From NCBI GenBank assembly GCA_965221195.1, contig OZ244864.1, positions 1,674,001 to 1,738,000 on the forward strand: DNA of 64,000 nt, in the 5' to 3' direction. This document shows positions 40,517 through 49,441 of the stretch, one piece after another. The stretch is from Poriferisodalis sp965221195 (GTDB lineage Bacteria; Actinomycetota; Acidimicrobiia; Acidimicrobiales; Poriferisodalaceae). The notes below the pieces were generated by a model that made no database searches, had not been told where the DNA came from, and saw only the letters and a list, made by a program, of their open reading frames with translations. The position numbers were made by a program, and so were the translations under genes. Within the stretch, counting starts at the first letter, position 1. Each line of letters opens with the position of its first letter.

Positions 40517-42013
40517 AGCCCTGCACAGACACCCGTGCTGGTTGTCACCGGCGGTGAGATCGTTGAGCGCGGCTTCCGCCGACATGCCGACATCACGGTG
40601 GTGGACGGGCTCATCGTGAGCGTCGATCCGCCGGGCCGTGCTCTTCGTAGCGCTGCTGAGATGTCCACCGAGGGTGAGCTGCGCGAACTGCGGGCCACCT
40701 CTGCTAACAGCGACGACGCAGTCGTGTTCTTAGACGCAGGAGAGTTCTCAACTGTCGTTGGTGCCGTCGAAGAAATCGACGCCAGCGGCTGCGTCATTGC
40801 AGCGGGATTCGTTGACCTGTGCGCTCGCGTTGCTGAGCCGCAGTGCGTTGACGGCGATGTCGTTCAGATCACTGCGGTGTCTGCGGCCTTGGGTGGGTTC
40901 ACAGCGCTGGTAGCTCTGCCAGACACCGAACCGCCACTAGATGGTCTCGGCCAGCTCGCCGAGTTGCGTCGTCTTACCGAATCGGCGCCGCATTGTCACA
41001 TCGTCCCCGCTGGCACTATCACCGCTGGGCGTGCAGGCACCCGGCTGGCGCCGATGGCCGAACTCGCTTCGGTGGGTGTCGGTTGGTTCACCGACACCGG
41101 TCCGCAGCCGGACTGGGCCTTGCTGTGCCGGGCATTGCAGTACGCCGCACCACTGGGAGCAGTGGTAGCAGTGCGCCCATCGGGTTCATCGCTCGGCGTC
41201 GGCGCGGCGATGCATGAAGGCGCTGTCTCGGCCCGCATGGGCGTGGCAGGAGAACCCGCCGAAGCTGAGCATGCCGCTGTCGCTGCTGCCTTAGGTGCAG
41301 TCCGGCGCACAGGCGGACGACTGCACCTTGATCGGATCAGCGCTGCGGCCAGCGTCGAACTGGTTCGAGACGCCAAGGCGGAAGGTTTGGACGTCTCAGC
41401 TTCGGTCACGGCGGATCATCTCGTGTTCGTTGACGCCGACGCAGCGTGCTTCGACACGCTGATGCGCGCTGAGCCACCCTTCCGCACCTCCGCCGACCGG
41501 GCTGCGCTGGTTTTGGGCGTAAACGACCGCACCGTCGACGCGGTGGTCAGCGCGCACACGCCGCTGGCGCCTCACGACAAAGACCTGCCCTTCGACGAGG
41601 CGCCGCCTGGTTTCGCCTCGTTGGAGACATCTGCTGCGATTGTGCTGAGTAATCCCGATATCGAACTTGAAGCCGCGTTAGATGCCTTGTCATGGCGGCC
41701 TGCCGAGCTGGCGGGCATCAGCCATCTAGGTGGCGGCTCGATTCGGGCGGGACAGCCAGCCAACCTCGTAGTGATAGACCTCGACCGGCCATGGGCGCAG
41801 ACCACCCGCGGCAAGAGCTTTGCGCGGGTGTCGCCTCACCTCGACCGTCGCTTGAATGCCCAAGTGATCGAAACGATGGTCGGCGGAGCCAGAGCGGTGA
41901 GCTCCGGCTGGCCACAAGACCCCGATGGCCTTGCTCGCGATCGATGCTCGCATCGGGTACATAGTCGATGGCGCCGTTGGATGCAGCCACCACGCCGAGG
42001 AGACACTCCATGA
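40490..42013 (+). CDS. pyrC: Dihydroorotase-like protein, probably inactive
   Basis: 507 residues of the amidohydrolase/dihydroorotase fold: beta-sandwich start, barrel beginning AAGFVDL, and the closing GGGSIRAGQPANLVVIDLDRPW. The metal centre is gone: HxH of strand 1 is Cys-Ala-Arg (residues 111-113), the MPNT-type segment reads LPDTEPP, and the region of the catalytic Asp reads VSAHTPLAPHDKD with Ser at ~354. It resembles the non-catalytic DHO homologues (PyrC' type) that form a complex with PyrB. The C-terminal ~25 residues are basic and unlike the family, overlapping carA upstream sequence. A working dihydroorotase should exist elsewhere in the genome. Confidence 0.85.
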   Translation: MADAVTMADSPAQTPVLVVTGGEIVERGFRRHADITVVDGLIVSVDPPGRALRSAAEMSTEGELRELRATSANSDDAVVFLDAGEFSTVVGAVEEIDASGCVIAAGFVDLCARVAEPQCVDGDVVQITAVSAALGGFTALVALPDTEPPLDGLGQLAELRRLTESAPHCHIVPAGTITAGRAGTRLAPMAELASVGVGWFTDTGPQPDWALLCRALQYAAPLGAVVAVRPSGSSLGVGAAMHEGAVSARMGVAGEPAEAEHAAVAAALGAVRRTGGRLHLDRISAAASVELVRDAKAEGLDVSASVTADHLVFVDADAACFDTLMRAEPPFRTSADRAALVLGVNDRTVDAVVSAHTPLAPHDKDLPFDEAPPGFASLETSAAIVLSNPDIELEAALDALSWRPAELAGISHLGGGSIRAGQPANLVVIDLDRPWAQTTRGKSFARVSPHLDRRLNAQVIETMVGGARAVSSGWPQDPDGLARDRCSHRVHSRWRRWMQPPRRGDTP

Positions 42014-43167
42014 ACCCCGCCCCCCCTCCCCTCACTCCTGTTGCTGGGGCTCTTGTACTTGCCGACGGCACCCTCCTAGAAGGCGAGCTGATCGGCGCAC
42101 CGCTCGATGCCCAAGACGGTGTCGCAGCGGGCGAGGTGGTGTTCAACACGGTGATGACCGGCTATCAGGAGGTCATCACCGATCCGTCCTACGCCGGGCA
42201 GATCATCGCGTTCACGTATCCCCATATCGGCAACTACGGCACCGCACCTGCCGATGCACAGGCGCGTCGACCGTTTTGTCGGGGCGTTGTTATTCGCGAT
42301 CTCGCTCGCCGCCGTTCCAACTGGCGCTCCGACAGCGATCTCGATGCCTACCTCACTCGCCACGGCATCGCCGGTATTGCGGGTGTGGATACGCGCCGAC
42401 TAACCCGCCACGTCCGTGAATGCGGTGCCATGCCGGGCGCCTTCGGCCCAACACCCGACGATGATGCCCTGCGTCGTCTCACCGAAGCAGCCCGAGCCGA
42501 GCCCGGCACTGCGGGCGTAGACCTTGTGAGTGAGGTCACCACCACCGAGCCGTATACGTCCGGTGACGGGCCGTGGCGTGTTGTGGCCTACGACTTGGGC
42601 ATCAAGCACGCCATTGCTGCAAACCTCGGCCGGATCGCCACCGTTGAGGTCGTCCCGGCTCACACCTGCGCGTCTGATGTGCTCGCCCGCAAACCCGAAG
42701 GTGTGTTTCTCTCCAACGGCCCTGGCGATCCCCAGATGGCCGGCAGCGTCACCACGGCGCTCGGCGACTTGCTAGGCCAAGTGCCCATCTTTGGTATCTG
42801 CCTCGGCCAGCAAGTGCTCGGTCTCGCGCTCGGCGGACGCTCTTACAAACTGCCCTTCGGGCACCACGGCGGCAACGTGCCGGTGCGCGAAGAAGCCACC
42901 GGACGCATCGAGATCACCAGCCAGAACCACAACTTTGCCATCGAGTTGGGGTCGGTGCCCGACGCAGATGAGACCCATGTCTGCCTCAACGACGGCTCGC
43001 TGGAGGGCTTCACCTGCCGCGACCTGCCCGCTTTCGCTGTGCAGTACCACCCTGAGGCCAGCCCCGGTCCGCACGATTCGCGCTACCTCTTCGACCGCTT
43101 CGCTGATCTCATGTCGAAGTTCTGGGGTTCTCCTCGCCATGTCGCCGACGACCGGAGGACTCGCTAA
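42010..43167 (+). CDS. carA: Carbamoyl-phosphate synthase small subunit
   Basis: 385 residues: N-terminal domain (GEVVFNTVMTGYQEVITDPSY) and class I glutamine amidotransferase domain with nucleophile Cys in FGICLGQQVL and the His/Glu pair in YHPEASPGPHD. Supplies ammonia to CarB. ATG 42010 overlaps the preceding stop and has GGAG upstream; an in-frame ATG at 41968 is less likely. Its final base overlaps the carB ATG. Confidence 0.95.
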   Translation: MNPAPPPLTPVAGALVLADGTLLEGELIGAPLDAQDGVAAGEVVFNTVMTGYQEVITDPSYAGQIIAFTYPHIGNYGTAPADAQARRPFCRGVVIRDLARRRSNWRSDSDLDAYLTRHGIAGIAGVDTRRLTRHVRECGAMPGAFGPTPDDDALRRLTEAARAEPGTAGVDLVSEVTTTEPYTSGDGPWRVVAYDLGIKHAIAANLGRIATVEVVPAHTCASDVLARKPEGVFLSNGPGDPQMAGSVTTALGDLLGQVPIFGICLGQQVLGLALGGRSYKLPFGHHGGNVPVREEATGRIEITSQNHNFAIELGSVPDADETHVCLNDGSLEGFTCRDLPAFAVQYHPEASPGPHDSRYLFDRFADLMSKFWGSPRHVADDRRTR

Positions 43168-46100
43168 TGCCGCGCCGCACCGACATCGAATCGATACTGA
43201 TCATCGGTTCGGGACCCATCGTCATCGGCCAAGCTTGCGAGTTCGACTATTCGGGCACTCAAGCCTGTCGGGTGCTGCGCGATGAGGGCTACCGGGTGAT
43301 CTTGGCGAACTCCAACCCGGCCACCATTATGACCGACCCCGAGTTCGCCGACGCGACGTACGTGGAGCCGCTCGACGCAGCAGTGCTCGAAGCGATCATC
43401 GCCCGCGAGCGTCCCGACGCACTGCTGCCCACGCTCGGTGGGCAGACTGCACTCAACTTGGCCACTGAGCTGAGCCACAACGGTGCGCTTGATCGCTACG
43501 GCGTCGAAATGATCGGCGCTTGCGAGGAAGCCATCGCCACCGCAGAGGACCGTGACCGTTTCCGTCAGGCGATGACCGAGATAGGCCTGCTGTGCGCTCG
43601 CTCAGCCATCGCTCACACCCTCGATGAGGCCCGCCGAGCCATCGACGAGATCGGCTTGCCGGTCATCATTCGTCCCGCGTACATCCTCGGCGGCGAGGGA
43701 ACCGGTTTTGCCAATACTGCTGAGGAGTTCGAGGTCGCTGCTGCTCGGGGGCTCGATGCCAGCCCGATCAGCGAGATACTCATCGAGCAGTCCGTGCAAG
43801 GCTGGAAAGAATTCGAACTTGAAGTCATGCGCGACCACGCTGACAACTGCGTGGTGATATGTGCGATCGAAAACTTCGACGCTATGGGTGTACACACGGG
43901 CGATTCGATCACAGTTGCGCCCACTCAGACACTGTCCGACGTGGAGTATCAGCAGATGCGTGACGCAGCATTCGCTTGCATGCGACGCATCGGCGTTGAG
44001 ACTGGCGGCTCGAACGTGCAGTTCGCCGTTGACCCCGCGGACGGCACCCAAATCATCATCGAGATGAATCCCCGTGTTAGCCGCAGCTCTGCGCTCGCGT
44101 CGAAAGCCACAGGCTTCCCTATCGCCAAGATCGCGGCGCGTCTCGCTGTTGGTTACACGCTCGACGAGATCACCAACGACATCACCGGTGAAACACCCGC
44201 CAGCTTTGAGCCGACCATCGACTATGTGGTCACCAAGATCCCCCGCTGGGCGTTCGAGAAGCTTCCGGGAGCAGCACCAGTGCTCGGCCCGCAAATGCAG
44301 TCCGTCGGCGAAGTGATGGCCATCGGCAGAACGTTTCCCGAGAGCCTGCAAAAGGCGCTGCGCAGCGGCGAGCAGGGCCGGTTCGGGCTCAACGCCGATC
44401 CTGGCGAAACCCAGTACGCCGACCGTTCCAGCGAAGAACTGCTCAACGCAGTGCGCACACCGACACCCGAGCGCATCTTTGAGATCGGTGAGCTGCTGCG
44501 GCGAGGCACCCCCGTTACACACATCAGTGAGGCAACCGGCATCGATCCTTGGTTCATAGACCAGATGCTGTCCATCGTTGAGGAGCGAACAGCGCTTGAG
44601 ACCCGAAGCGGTACCGAAGAACTGAACGGGCGCGCTTGGCGACGCGCCAAGCAGCTGGGCTTTGCTGATGCTCAGCTTGCTTGGCTGTGGAACACCAGCG
44701 AAGCTGAGGTGCGTGCCGCCCGTCTCGCCGCTGGCGTGCGGCCGACATTCAAAACCGTCGACACATGTGCTGCCGAGTTTGACGCTCGCACGCCGTACCA
44801 CTACTCCACCTATGAAGATGAAGACGAGATTCGGCCCGGTACTCGCCCGCGCATGATGATCTTGGGTTCAGGTCCCAATCGCATCGGCCAAGGAATCGAA
44901 TTCGACTACTGCTGCGTGCATGCCAGCTTCGCTCTGCGCGACGCCGGCTACGAGACAGTGATGGTCAACTGCAACCCCGAAACGGTCTCCACCGATTACG
45001 ACACCTCTGATCGGTTGTATTTCGAGCCGCTGACCGCTGAAGATGTGCTCAACATCATCGATACCGAAGACCCTGTCGGTGTCATCGTGAGCTTGGGCGG
45101 GCAAACACCGCTGAAACTGGCGTCTGAGCTGCCCAAATCGCTGATATGCGGCACACCAGCAGATTCCATTGATCTCGCAGAGGACCGTGAGCGCTGGAAC
45201 GCGCTGTGCGCGCAACTACAAATACCGCAGCCGCCGGGCGGTACCGCGGCCAACCCGGCTGAGGCCGCGGCAATCTGCGACGAGATTGGTTTCCCTGCGT
45301 TGGTGCGTCCCAGTTACGTGCTCGGCGGACGGGCCATGACCATTGTGTACGGCCACGATGAGCTGACCGAAGCCATGGCTGCGCTGGCGCAGTTCTCAAC
45401 GCTCGGACGTGAAGGCGGCCTGTCGGCTGAGCGTCGGGTACTCGTTGACCGTTTCTTAGAGGATGCCATCGAAATTGATGTGGACTCATTGCGTGACCGC
45501 ACCGGGGCGTGGATGCTCGGCGGGATGATGGAGCACGTAGAGCAAGCCGGGGTGCATTCGGGTGACAGCGCGTGTGCGATCCCACCGCCGAGTCTCAGCA
45601 TTGACACCCAGCAGACGATCATGGACTTCACTCGGCGTTTGGCTGATTCGTTGGGTGTCATCGGTCTGTTGAACGTGCAGTTCGCTGTGAAGTCGGGCGA
45701 AGTTTTCGTGATCGAAGCCAATCCCAGGGCATCGCGCACGGTGCCTTTCGTTGCGAAAGCCACCGGTGTGTCGTTCGCCAAAGCGGCGTCTCGGGTGATG
45801 GCAGGTGAGACGTTGGACGGTCTGGTTGCTGCGGGGGTGTTGCCGGCATGGTCACGCAGCAATGGGGTGTATGCGGGCGGCAATGGCGCGCTGGGTCATG
45901 TTGCGGTGAAAGAAGCCGTGCTGCCCTTTGGCCGGTTCCCTTCCGTGGACACGGTCCTTGGTCCTGAGATGCGCTCCACCGGTGAGGTCATGGGCATCGA
46001 TGCGTCTTTCGGGCTGGCTTTTGCGAAGAGTCAGATCGCCGCTGGGGATGCTCTGCCCCCCGGCGGAACAGTGCTGCTGACGTTGGCTGATCGCGACAAA

Positions 46101-46511
46101 CCAACCGGACTTGAGGCAGCTCGCGTACTTGCCGATCTCGGTTTTGACATAGCTGCGACGGCAGGCACGGCGGATTACCTGCGCGCACATGGCCTGAGCG
46201 TCGCCGTTGATGTGGCCAAGCTGTCTACGGACGGACGTGAGTCTTCGCCCGGCGAAGACTCAGTTCAGCTCATTGCGGCGGGCCGCATCCGCTTGGTGGT
46301 CAATACGCCTCGCGGCCGAGGCGCCCAGATTGACGGCCGTCACATCCGGGCGGCGGCGCGCACCCATCGCATCCCGTGCTTGACGACGGTGGCTGCGGCG
46401 CAGGCAGCCGCCTTGGGCCTGCGCGAGTGGCTCAGCAGCGACCTCGCTGTGCGACCGCTGCAAGAATTCCACGCAGAGCTCGACGCATCAATGCGACGCA
46501 ATGACGCCTGA
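43167..46511 (+). CDS. carB: Carbamoyl-phosphate synthase large subunit
   Basis: 1114 residues with two homologous ATP-grasp halves: SGPIVIGQACEFDYSG opens the first (carboxyphosphate) and GSGPNRIGQGIEFDYCC the second (carbamoyl phosphate). An oligomerisation domain separates them and the C-terminal allosteric MGS-like domain follows (DIAATAGTADYLRAHG). No repeat-derived insertion is seen in this large gene. The stop lies at the edge of the pyrD repeat. Confidence 0.96.
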   Translation: MPRRTDIESILIIGSGPIVIGQACEFDYSGTQACRVLRDEGYRVILANSNPATIMTDPEFADATYVEPLDAAVLEAIIARERPDALLPTLGGQTALNLATELSHNGALDRYGVEMIGACEEAIATAEDRDRFRQAMTEIGLLCARSAIAHTLDEARRAIDEIGLPVIIRPAYILGGEGTGFANTAEEFEVAAARGLDASPISEILIEQSVQGWKEFELEVMRDHADNCVVICAIENFDAMGVHTGDSITVAPTQTLSDVEYQQMRDAAFACMRRIGVETGGSNVQFAVDPADGTQIIIEMNPRVSRSSALASKATGFPIAKIAARLAVGYTLDEITNDITGETPASFEPTIDYVVTKIPRWAFEKLPGAAPVLGPQMQSVGEVMAIGRTFPESLQKALRSGEQGRFGLNADPGETQYADRSSEELLNAVRTPTPERIFEIGELLRRGTPVTHISEATGIDPWFIDQMLSIVEERTALETRSGTEELNGRAWRRAKQLGFADAQLAWLWNTSEAEVRAARLAAGVRPTFKTVDTCAAEFDARTPYHYSTYEDEDEIRPGTRPRMMILGSGPNRIGQGIEFDYCCVHASFALRDAGYETVMVNCNPETVSTDYDTSDRLYFEPLTAEDVLNIIDTEDPVGVIVSLGGQTPLKLASELPKSLICGTPADSIDLAEDRERWNALCAQLQIPQPPGGTAANPAEAAAICDEIGFPALVRPSYVLGGRAMTIVYGHDELTEAMAALAQFSTLGREGGLSAERRVLVDRFLEDAIEIDVDSLRDRTGAWMLGGMMEHVEQAGVHSGDSACAIPPPSLSIDTQQTIMDFTRRLADSLGVIGLLNVQFAVKSGEVFVIEANPRASRTVPFVAKATGVSFAKAASRVMAGETLDGLVAAGVLPAWSRSNGVYAGGNGALGHVAVKEAVLPFGRFPSVDTVLGPEMRSTGEVMGIDASFGLAFAKSQIAAGDALPPGGTVLLTLADRDKPTGLEAARVLADLGFDIAATAGTADYLRAHGLSVAVDVAKLSTDGRESSPGEDSVQLIAAGRIRLVVNTPRGRGAQIDGRHIRAAARTHRIPCLTTVAAAQAAALGLREWLSSDLAVRPLQEFHAELDASMRRNDA

Positions 46512-47538
46512 TGTGTCTGGGCTTGATATGTCTGGGCCTGGTGTATCTGGGGCCCGCGGCGGCAGGTTGCGGGCTCAGCGACGCTCGGGCCCGGTCACCC
46601 AGCACATCGACGTTGACATGTCTGTGCAGGTCGGCAGTGTGCAGTTGGCTAATCCGGTGATGACGGCATCGGGAACCGCTGGATATGGCACCGAACTGGC
46701 TCGTTACATGGACTTGGCATCGCTAGGCGCAATCGTGACCAAGTCGCTTTCGCCGTTTGCTTGGGCCGGCAACCCTGCGCCGCGCGTCGTGGGCGCTTCG
46801 GCGGGGATGCTCAACGCGGTGGGCTTGCAGAATCCGGGTGTGTCGGAGTGGCGTCAACGCGAACTACCGCGGCTCGCTCGCACGGGTGCCCGGGTGGTTG
46901 CCAGCATCTGGGGTCGCACGGTGGCCGACTACCAAGAGGCTGCGGAGGCGCTTGTTGGTGCCGGGCTGACCGCGCTGGAAGTGAACGTGAGCTGCCCGAA
47001 TCTTGAAGGGCGCGGGCAGATGTTCGCCTGCGATCCTGCCGCCACCGCCGCCGCAGTCAGCGCCGCCGCAGCAGCCGGAGTGCCGCTGTGGGCAAAGCTC
47101 ACCCCCAACGTGACCGATCTCGTTGAGATTGCCCGCGCAGCCTTGGACGCAGGAGCAGAGGCACTCACGCTCATCAACACGGTCCTCGGGATGTCCATCG
47201 ACCCGATCACCGCTCGACCCAGTTTGGGCGTAGGCGGCGGCGGGCTGTCAGGTCCGGCTATACGGCCCGTGGCAGTGCGTGCCATCTTTGATGTCCGATC
47301 GGCACTCGGCAACGTGCCGATCGTAGGTGTGGGTGGAGTTGCGAAAGGTCCCCACGCTGCGGAGCTGATGGCTGCTGGTGCATGCGCTGTGCAAGTAGGC
47401 ACCGCGTCGTTCTATGACCCCAGGGCACCCCTGCGAGTGCTCGACGAGCTACGTCAGTGGCTTGAGTGTCACAGCGTTAGCGCTGCTGCTGAGCTGACAG
47501 GTCGTGCCCATCGCCACAGCGGAGGGTCCGCGCCGTGA
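46501..47538 (+). CDS. pyrD: Dihydroorotate dehydrogenase, class 1 type
   Basis: 345 residues of FMN barrel. VNVSCPNLEGRGQMFACDP contains the catalytic Cys of class 1 enzymes (class 2 membrane enzymes have Ser), and the general pattern is closest to class 1B. Class 1B needs the PyrK iron-sulfur subunit, which is not encoded nearby. The first ~20 residues come from three 15-bp repeats; ATG 46618 (MSVQVGSVQLANPVMTASG) would give a canonical start. It overlaps carB by 11 bp. Confidence 0.92.
   Translation: MTPDVSGLDMSGPGVSGARGGRLRAQRRSGPVTQHIDVDMSVQVGSVQLANPVMTASGTAGYGTELARYMDLASLGAIVTKSLSPFAWAGNPAPRVVGASAGMLNAVGLQNPGVSEWRQRELPRLARTGARVVASIWGRTVADYQEAAEALVGAGLTALEVNVSCPNLEGRGQMFACDPAATAAAVSAAAAAGVPLWAKLTPNVTDLVEIARAALDAGAEALTLINTVLGMSIDPITARPSLGVGGGGLSGPAIRPVAVRAIFDVRSALGNVPIVGVGGVAKGPHAAELMAAGACAVQVGTASFYDPRAPLRVLDELRQWLECHSVSAAAELTGRAHRHSGGSAP
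46510..46554 (+). repeat. Three 15-bp repeats at the carB/pyrD junction
   Basis: GATGTGTCTGGGCTT, GATATGTCTGGGCCT and GGTGTATCTGGGGCC encode DVSGL, DMSGP, GVSGA at the PyrD N-terminus. The first unit starts within the carB stop codon. The core GATGTGTCTGGG recurs in the same frame inside priA (~52831). Confidence 0.88.
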
Positions 47539-47576
47539 TGTCTGCGTTCCATGGTTTCTGTCAGGAAGGAGAACGC

Positions 47577-47621
47577 GTGCAGGGATTGAGCAGCCCACAA
47601 GCCCGAGCGGTCAGCCAGTGA
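47577..47621 (+). CDS. Possible 14-codon leader peptide coupled to pyrF
   Basis: GTG 47577 is preceded by a strong AGGAAGGAG and opens a frame of 14 codons (VQGLSSPQARAVSQ) ending at TGA 47619-47621. That stop overlaps the candidate pyrF start GTG 47618 (GTGA). Ribosomes loaded here could re-initiate on pyrF, which has no ribosome-binding site of its own. Translation of this frame is inferred only. Confidence 0.4.
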   Translation: MQGLSSPQARAVSQ

Positions 47622-47634
47622 GCGGTCAGCCAGC
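47605..47634 (+). repeat. 15-bp duplication at the pyrF start
   Basis: GAGCGGTCAGCCAGT and GAGCGGTCAGCCAGC. The GTGA that ends the leader frame and starts pyrF exists only at the junction between the two copies. Confidence 0.88.
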
Positions 47635-48340
47635 GATTCGGGACCGGCTGGCGCTCGCACTTGATGTTGCCGACCGGGATGCGGCCTTAGAGCTAGTGGA
47701 GCGTTTTGGCGCAGATTTCGGTGTTATGAAGATTGGCCTTGAGCTGTTCGTTGCTGAGGGGCCATCAATAGTTCGCGATGTCGTAGCGGCGGGCTGCAAG
47801 GTCTTCTTGGATCTCAAACTGCACGACATCCCCAACACGGTCCACCAAGCAGCCCGGCGGGCGGGCGCGCTGGGAGTTTGGCTGCTCACCTTGCATGCCG
47901 CAGGCGGCGCTGAGATGCTCACCGCCGGCGTGCGCGGTCTCACCGAAGGCGCCGAAGAATCGCCGCGGGACACAACGCCGATTGCTCTTGGTGTCACCGT
48001 GCTGACATCCGATGCCAGCGCTTCTGCGAGCACGCTCACTGAGCGGGCAGCACTGGCACAAAGATCAGGCTGTGGGGGTCTCGTTTGTGCCGCACCAGAT
48101 CTGGCAGCTTTGGCCTCCATCTGTGGGGACATGCTGCGCGTGGTACCAGGCATTCGTCCCGCGGGGGCTCCGAGAGGCGACCAAAGCCGCGTGGCAGATC
48201 CGCTTGCTGCGTTGGCTGCCGGTGCTGATGTGCTGGTCATCGGCCGCGCGGTCACTGCTGCTGCGGACCCGACCGCGGCGGCCGCTGCCATCGTTGGTGA
48301 CGTCACCACCGGGCTGGCTGCATCCTCACTTCAGCCGTAG
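47618..48340 (+). CDS. pyrF: Orotidine-5'-phosphate decarboxylase, bacterial type
   Basis: About 240 residues from GTG 47618, matching the usual PyrF length: ALALDVADRDAALELVERFG, catalytic KxxD array in FLDLKLHDIPNTVHQAA, LTLHAAGGAEML, GVTVLTS, and the phosphate-binding PGIRPAGAPRGDQ and VIGRAVTAAADP. Final step to UMP. A GTG at 47504 overlapping pyrD is the only other in-frame start. The pyr operon ends here, 15 bp before mihF. Confidence 0.93.
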   Translation: MSGQPAIRDRLALALDVADRDAALELVERFGADFGVMKIGLELFVAEGPSIVRDVVAAGCKVFLDLKLHDIPNTVHQAARRAGALGVWLLTLHAAGGAEMLTAGVRGLTEGAEESPRDTTPIALGVTVLTSDASASASTLTERAALAQRSGCGGLVCAAPDLAALASICGDMLRVVPGIRPAGAPRGDQSRVADPLAALAAGADVLVIGRAVTAAADPTAAAAAIVGDVTTGLAASSLQP

Positions 48341-48341
48341 C

Positions 48342-48347
48342 TACACT
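48342..48347 (+). promoter_or_regulatory. Putative -10 element (TACACT) of a leaderless mihF transcript
   Basis: TACACT ends 8 nt before GTG 48356 and no Shine-Dalgarno intervenes. Upstream GCCGTAGCTA matches the sequence at the alaS promoter. It lies at the very end of pyrF, giving mihF and downstream genes their own promoter. Confidence 0.5.
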
Positions 48348-48355
48348 GGCCTGCG

Positions 48356-48691
48356 GTGAGTCCGCTGCCTGAACTCAATGACCGTCAGCGTGCTGAAGCG
48401 TTGGCCAAAGCACAGGAAGCTCGTGAGGTACGCGCAAACGTCAAGCACCGGCTGAAGATGGGTTTGCTCAGCTTTGACGAGTTGTTAACCGAAGCCGACA
48501 GCGTCCTCCATATCGGCAAACTTAAAGCGCTTGCTGCGTTGGAGTCGATGCCGGGTCTTGGCAAAGTGAAGGCTCGCAGGCTCATGTCTGAGATCGGGAT
48601 TGCCGAGAACCGGCGACTGCGGGGCCTCGGCGAGACCCAACGACGCCGACTGAGCGAGTATTTCTCGCAGGACTCTGCCTCTGGCGCATGA
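48356..48691 (+). CDS. mihF: Actinobacterial integration host factor
   Basis: 111 residues with the helix-two-turn-helix region LGKVKARRLMSEIGIAENRRLRGLGETQRRRL of mIHF, a DNA-binding nucleoid protein of actinobacteria unrelated to proteobacterial IHF. Located before gmk as in mycobacteria. Starts at GTG, probably leaderless. Confidence 0.93.
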   Translation: MSPLPELNDRQRAEALAKAQEAREVRANVKHRLKMGLLSFDELLTEADSVLHIGKLKALAALESMPGLGKVKARRLMSEIGIAENRRLRGLGETQRRRLSEYFSQDSASGA

Positions 48692-48701
48692 TTGCCGCCT
48701 C

Positions 48702-49340
48702 ATGAGCAACCCAGCGTCCAAAAGCGCTGTGAGTCGTCACAGCGAGCACGGACTCGCGCAGAGTGACAGCGAGCACGGGCTCGCACTGTTGTATGTCGTG
48801 TGCGGACCGGGAGGTGCTGGTAAGGGCACCATTGTGGCTGAACTGGTGGCCCGCGACCGCAAACTCCTGCTGAGCAGATCGTGGACGACGCGGCCTCGTC
48901 GGGTCGGTGAGTCGGCGGAGGCGTACACGTTCGTCACCTCTGAGGAATTCGATGCCAAGATTGAGTCCGGTGGCTTCTTGGAGTGGGCGGATTTCTTTGA
49001 ATATCGCTATGGCACACCGATGCCCTCGCCCGATCTGGATCGTGGTCTCGTTTTGGAGATTGATGTCCAAGGAGCAGTGTCGGTGCGCAACCGCGACCCG
49101 TCGGCCTTGGTAATCATGGTGCTGCCGCCGAGCCGGGACGAGCAAGAGCGTCGCATGCGCCGCCGGGGCGACCCCGATGCCGATGTCGCCCGTCGGCTCG
49201 CCAAGGCCGACGAGGAACTCGCCGTCGGTTACCGCATGGCCGATCTCATCGTCGTGAACAGGGACCTCTCAAGTACGGTGAGCGAGATAGCTGCTTTCGT
49301 GGAGCGCACGCGCACGCAACGTCAAGGTCAGATCCCCTAG
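48702..49340 (+). CDS. gmk: Guanylate kinase
   Basis: Phosphorylates GMP to GDP. P-loop GPGGAGKGT, GMP-binding SRSWTTRPRRVGE and EYRYGTPM, and DVQGA are present. The first ~28 residues precede the P-loop and contain a 27-bp duplication (SEHGLA twice). The gene lies 10 bp after mihF. Confidence 0.93.
   Translation: MSNPASKSAVSRHSEHGLAQSDSEHGLALLYVVCGPGGAGKGTIVAELVARDRKLLLSRSWTTRPRRVGESAEAYTFVTSEEFDAKIESGGFLEWADFFEYRYGTPMPSPDLDRGLVLEIDVQGAVSVRNRDPSALVIMVLPPSRDEQERRMRRRGDPDADVARRLAKADEELAVGYRMADLIVVNRDLSSTVSEIAAFVERTRTQRQGQIP
48741..48788 (+). repeat. 27-bp spaced duplication in the gmk N-terminus
   Basis: CAGCGAGCACGGACTCGCGC at 48741 recurs at 48768 with two or three changes, offset 27 bp, encoding SEHGLA twice. 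Confidence 0.82.
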
Positions 49341-49441
49341 GCAAGGCGATTAATGCTTGCGCTGTGCCGTCTTGCCTTGCGGCGGTGGCATCTCGCTGTG
49401 CTACCTCGCCTTGCGGCTGTTTGGGTAGCATGCAGGTTGCA

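Noticed and set aside
43602..44801. Long open frame (399 codons) on the minus strand opposite carB
   Set aside because: It is the antisense shadow of a fully conserved carB; GC-rich codon bias makes such frames common and its translation matches no family.
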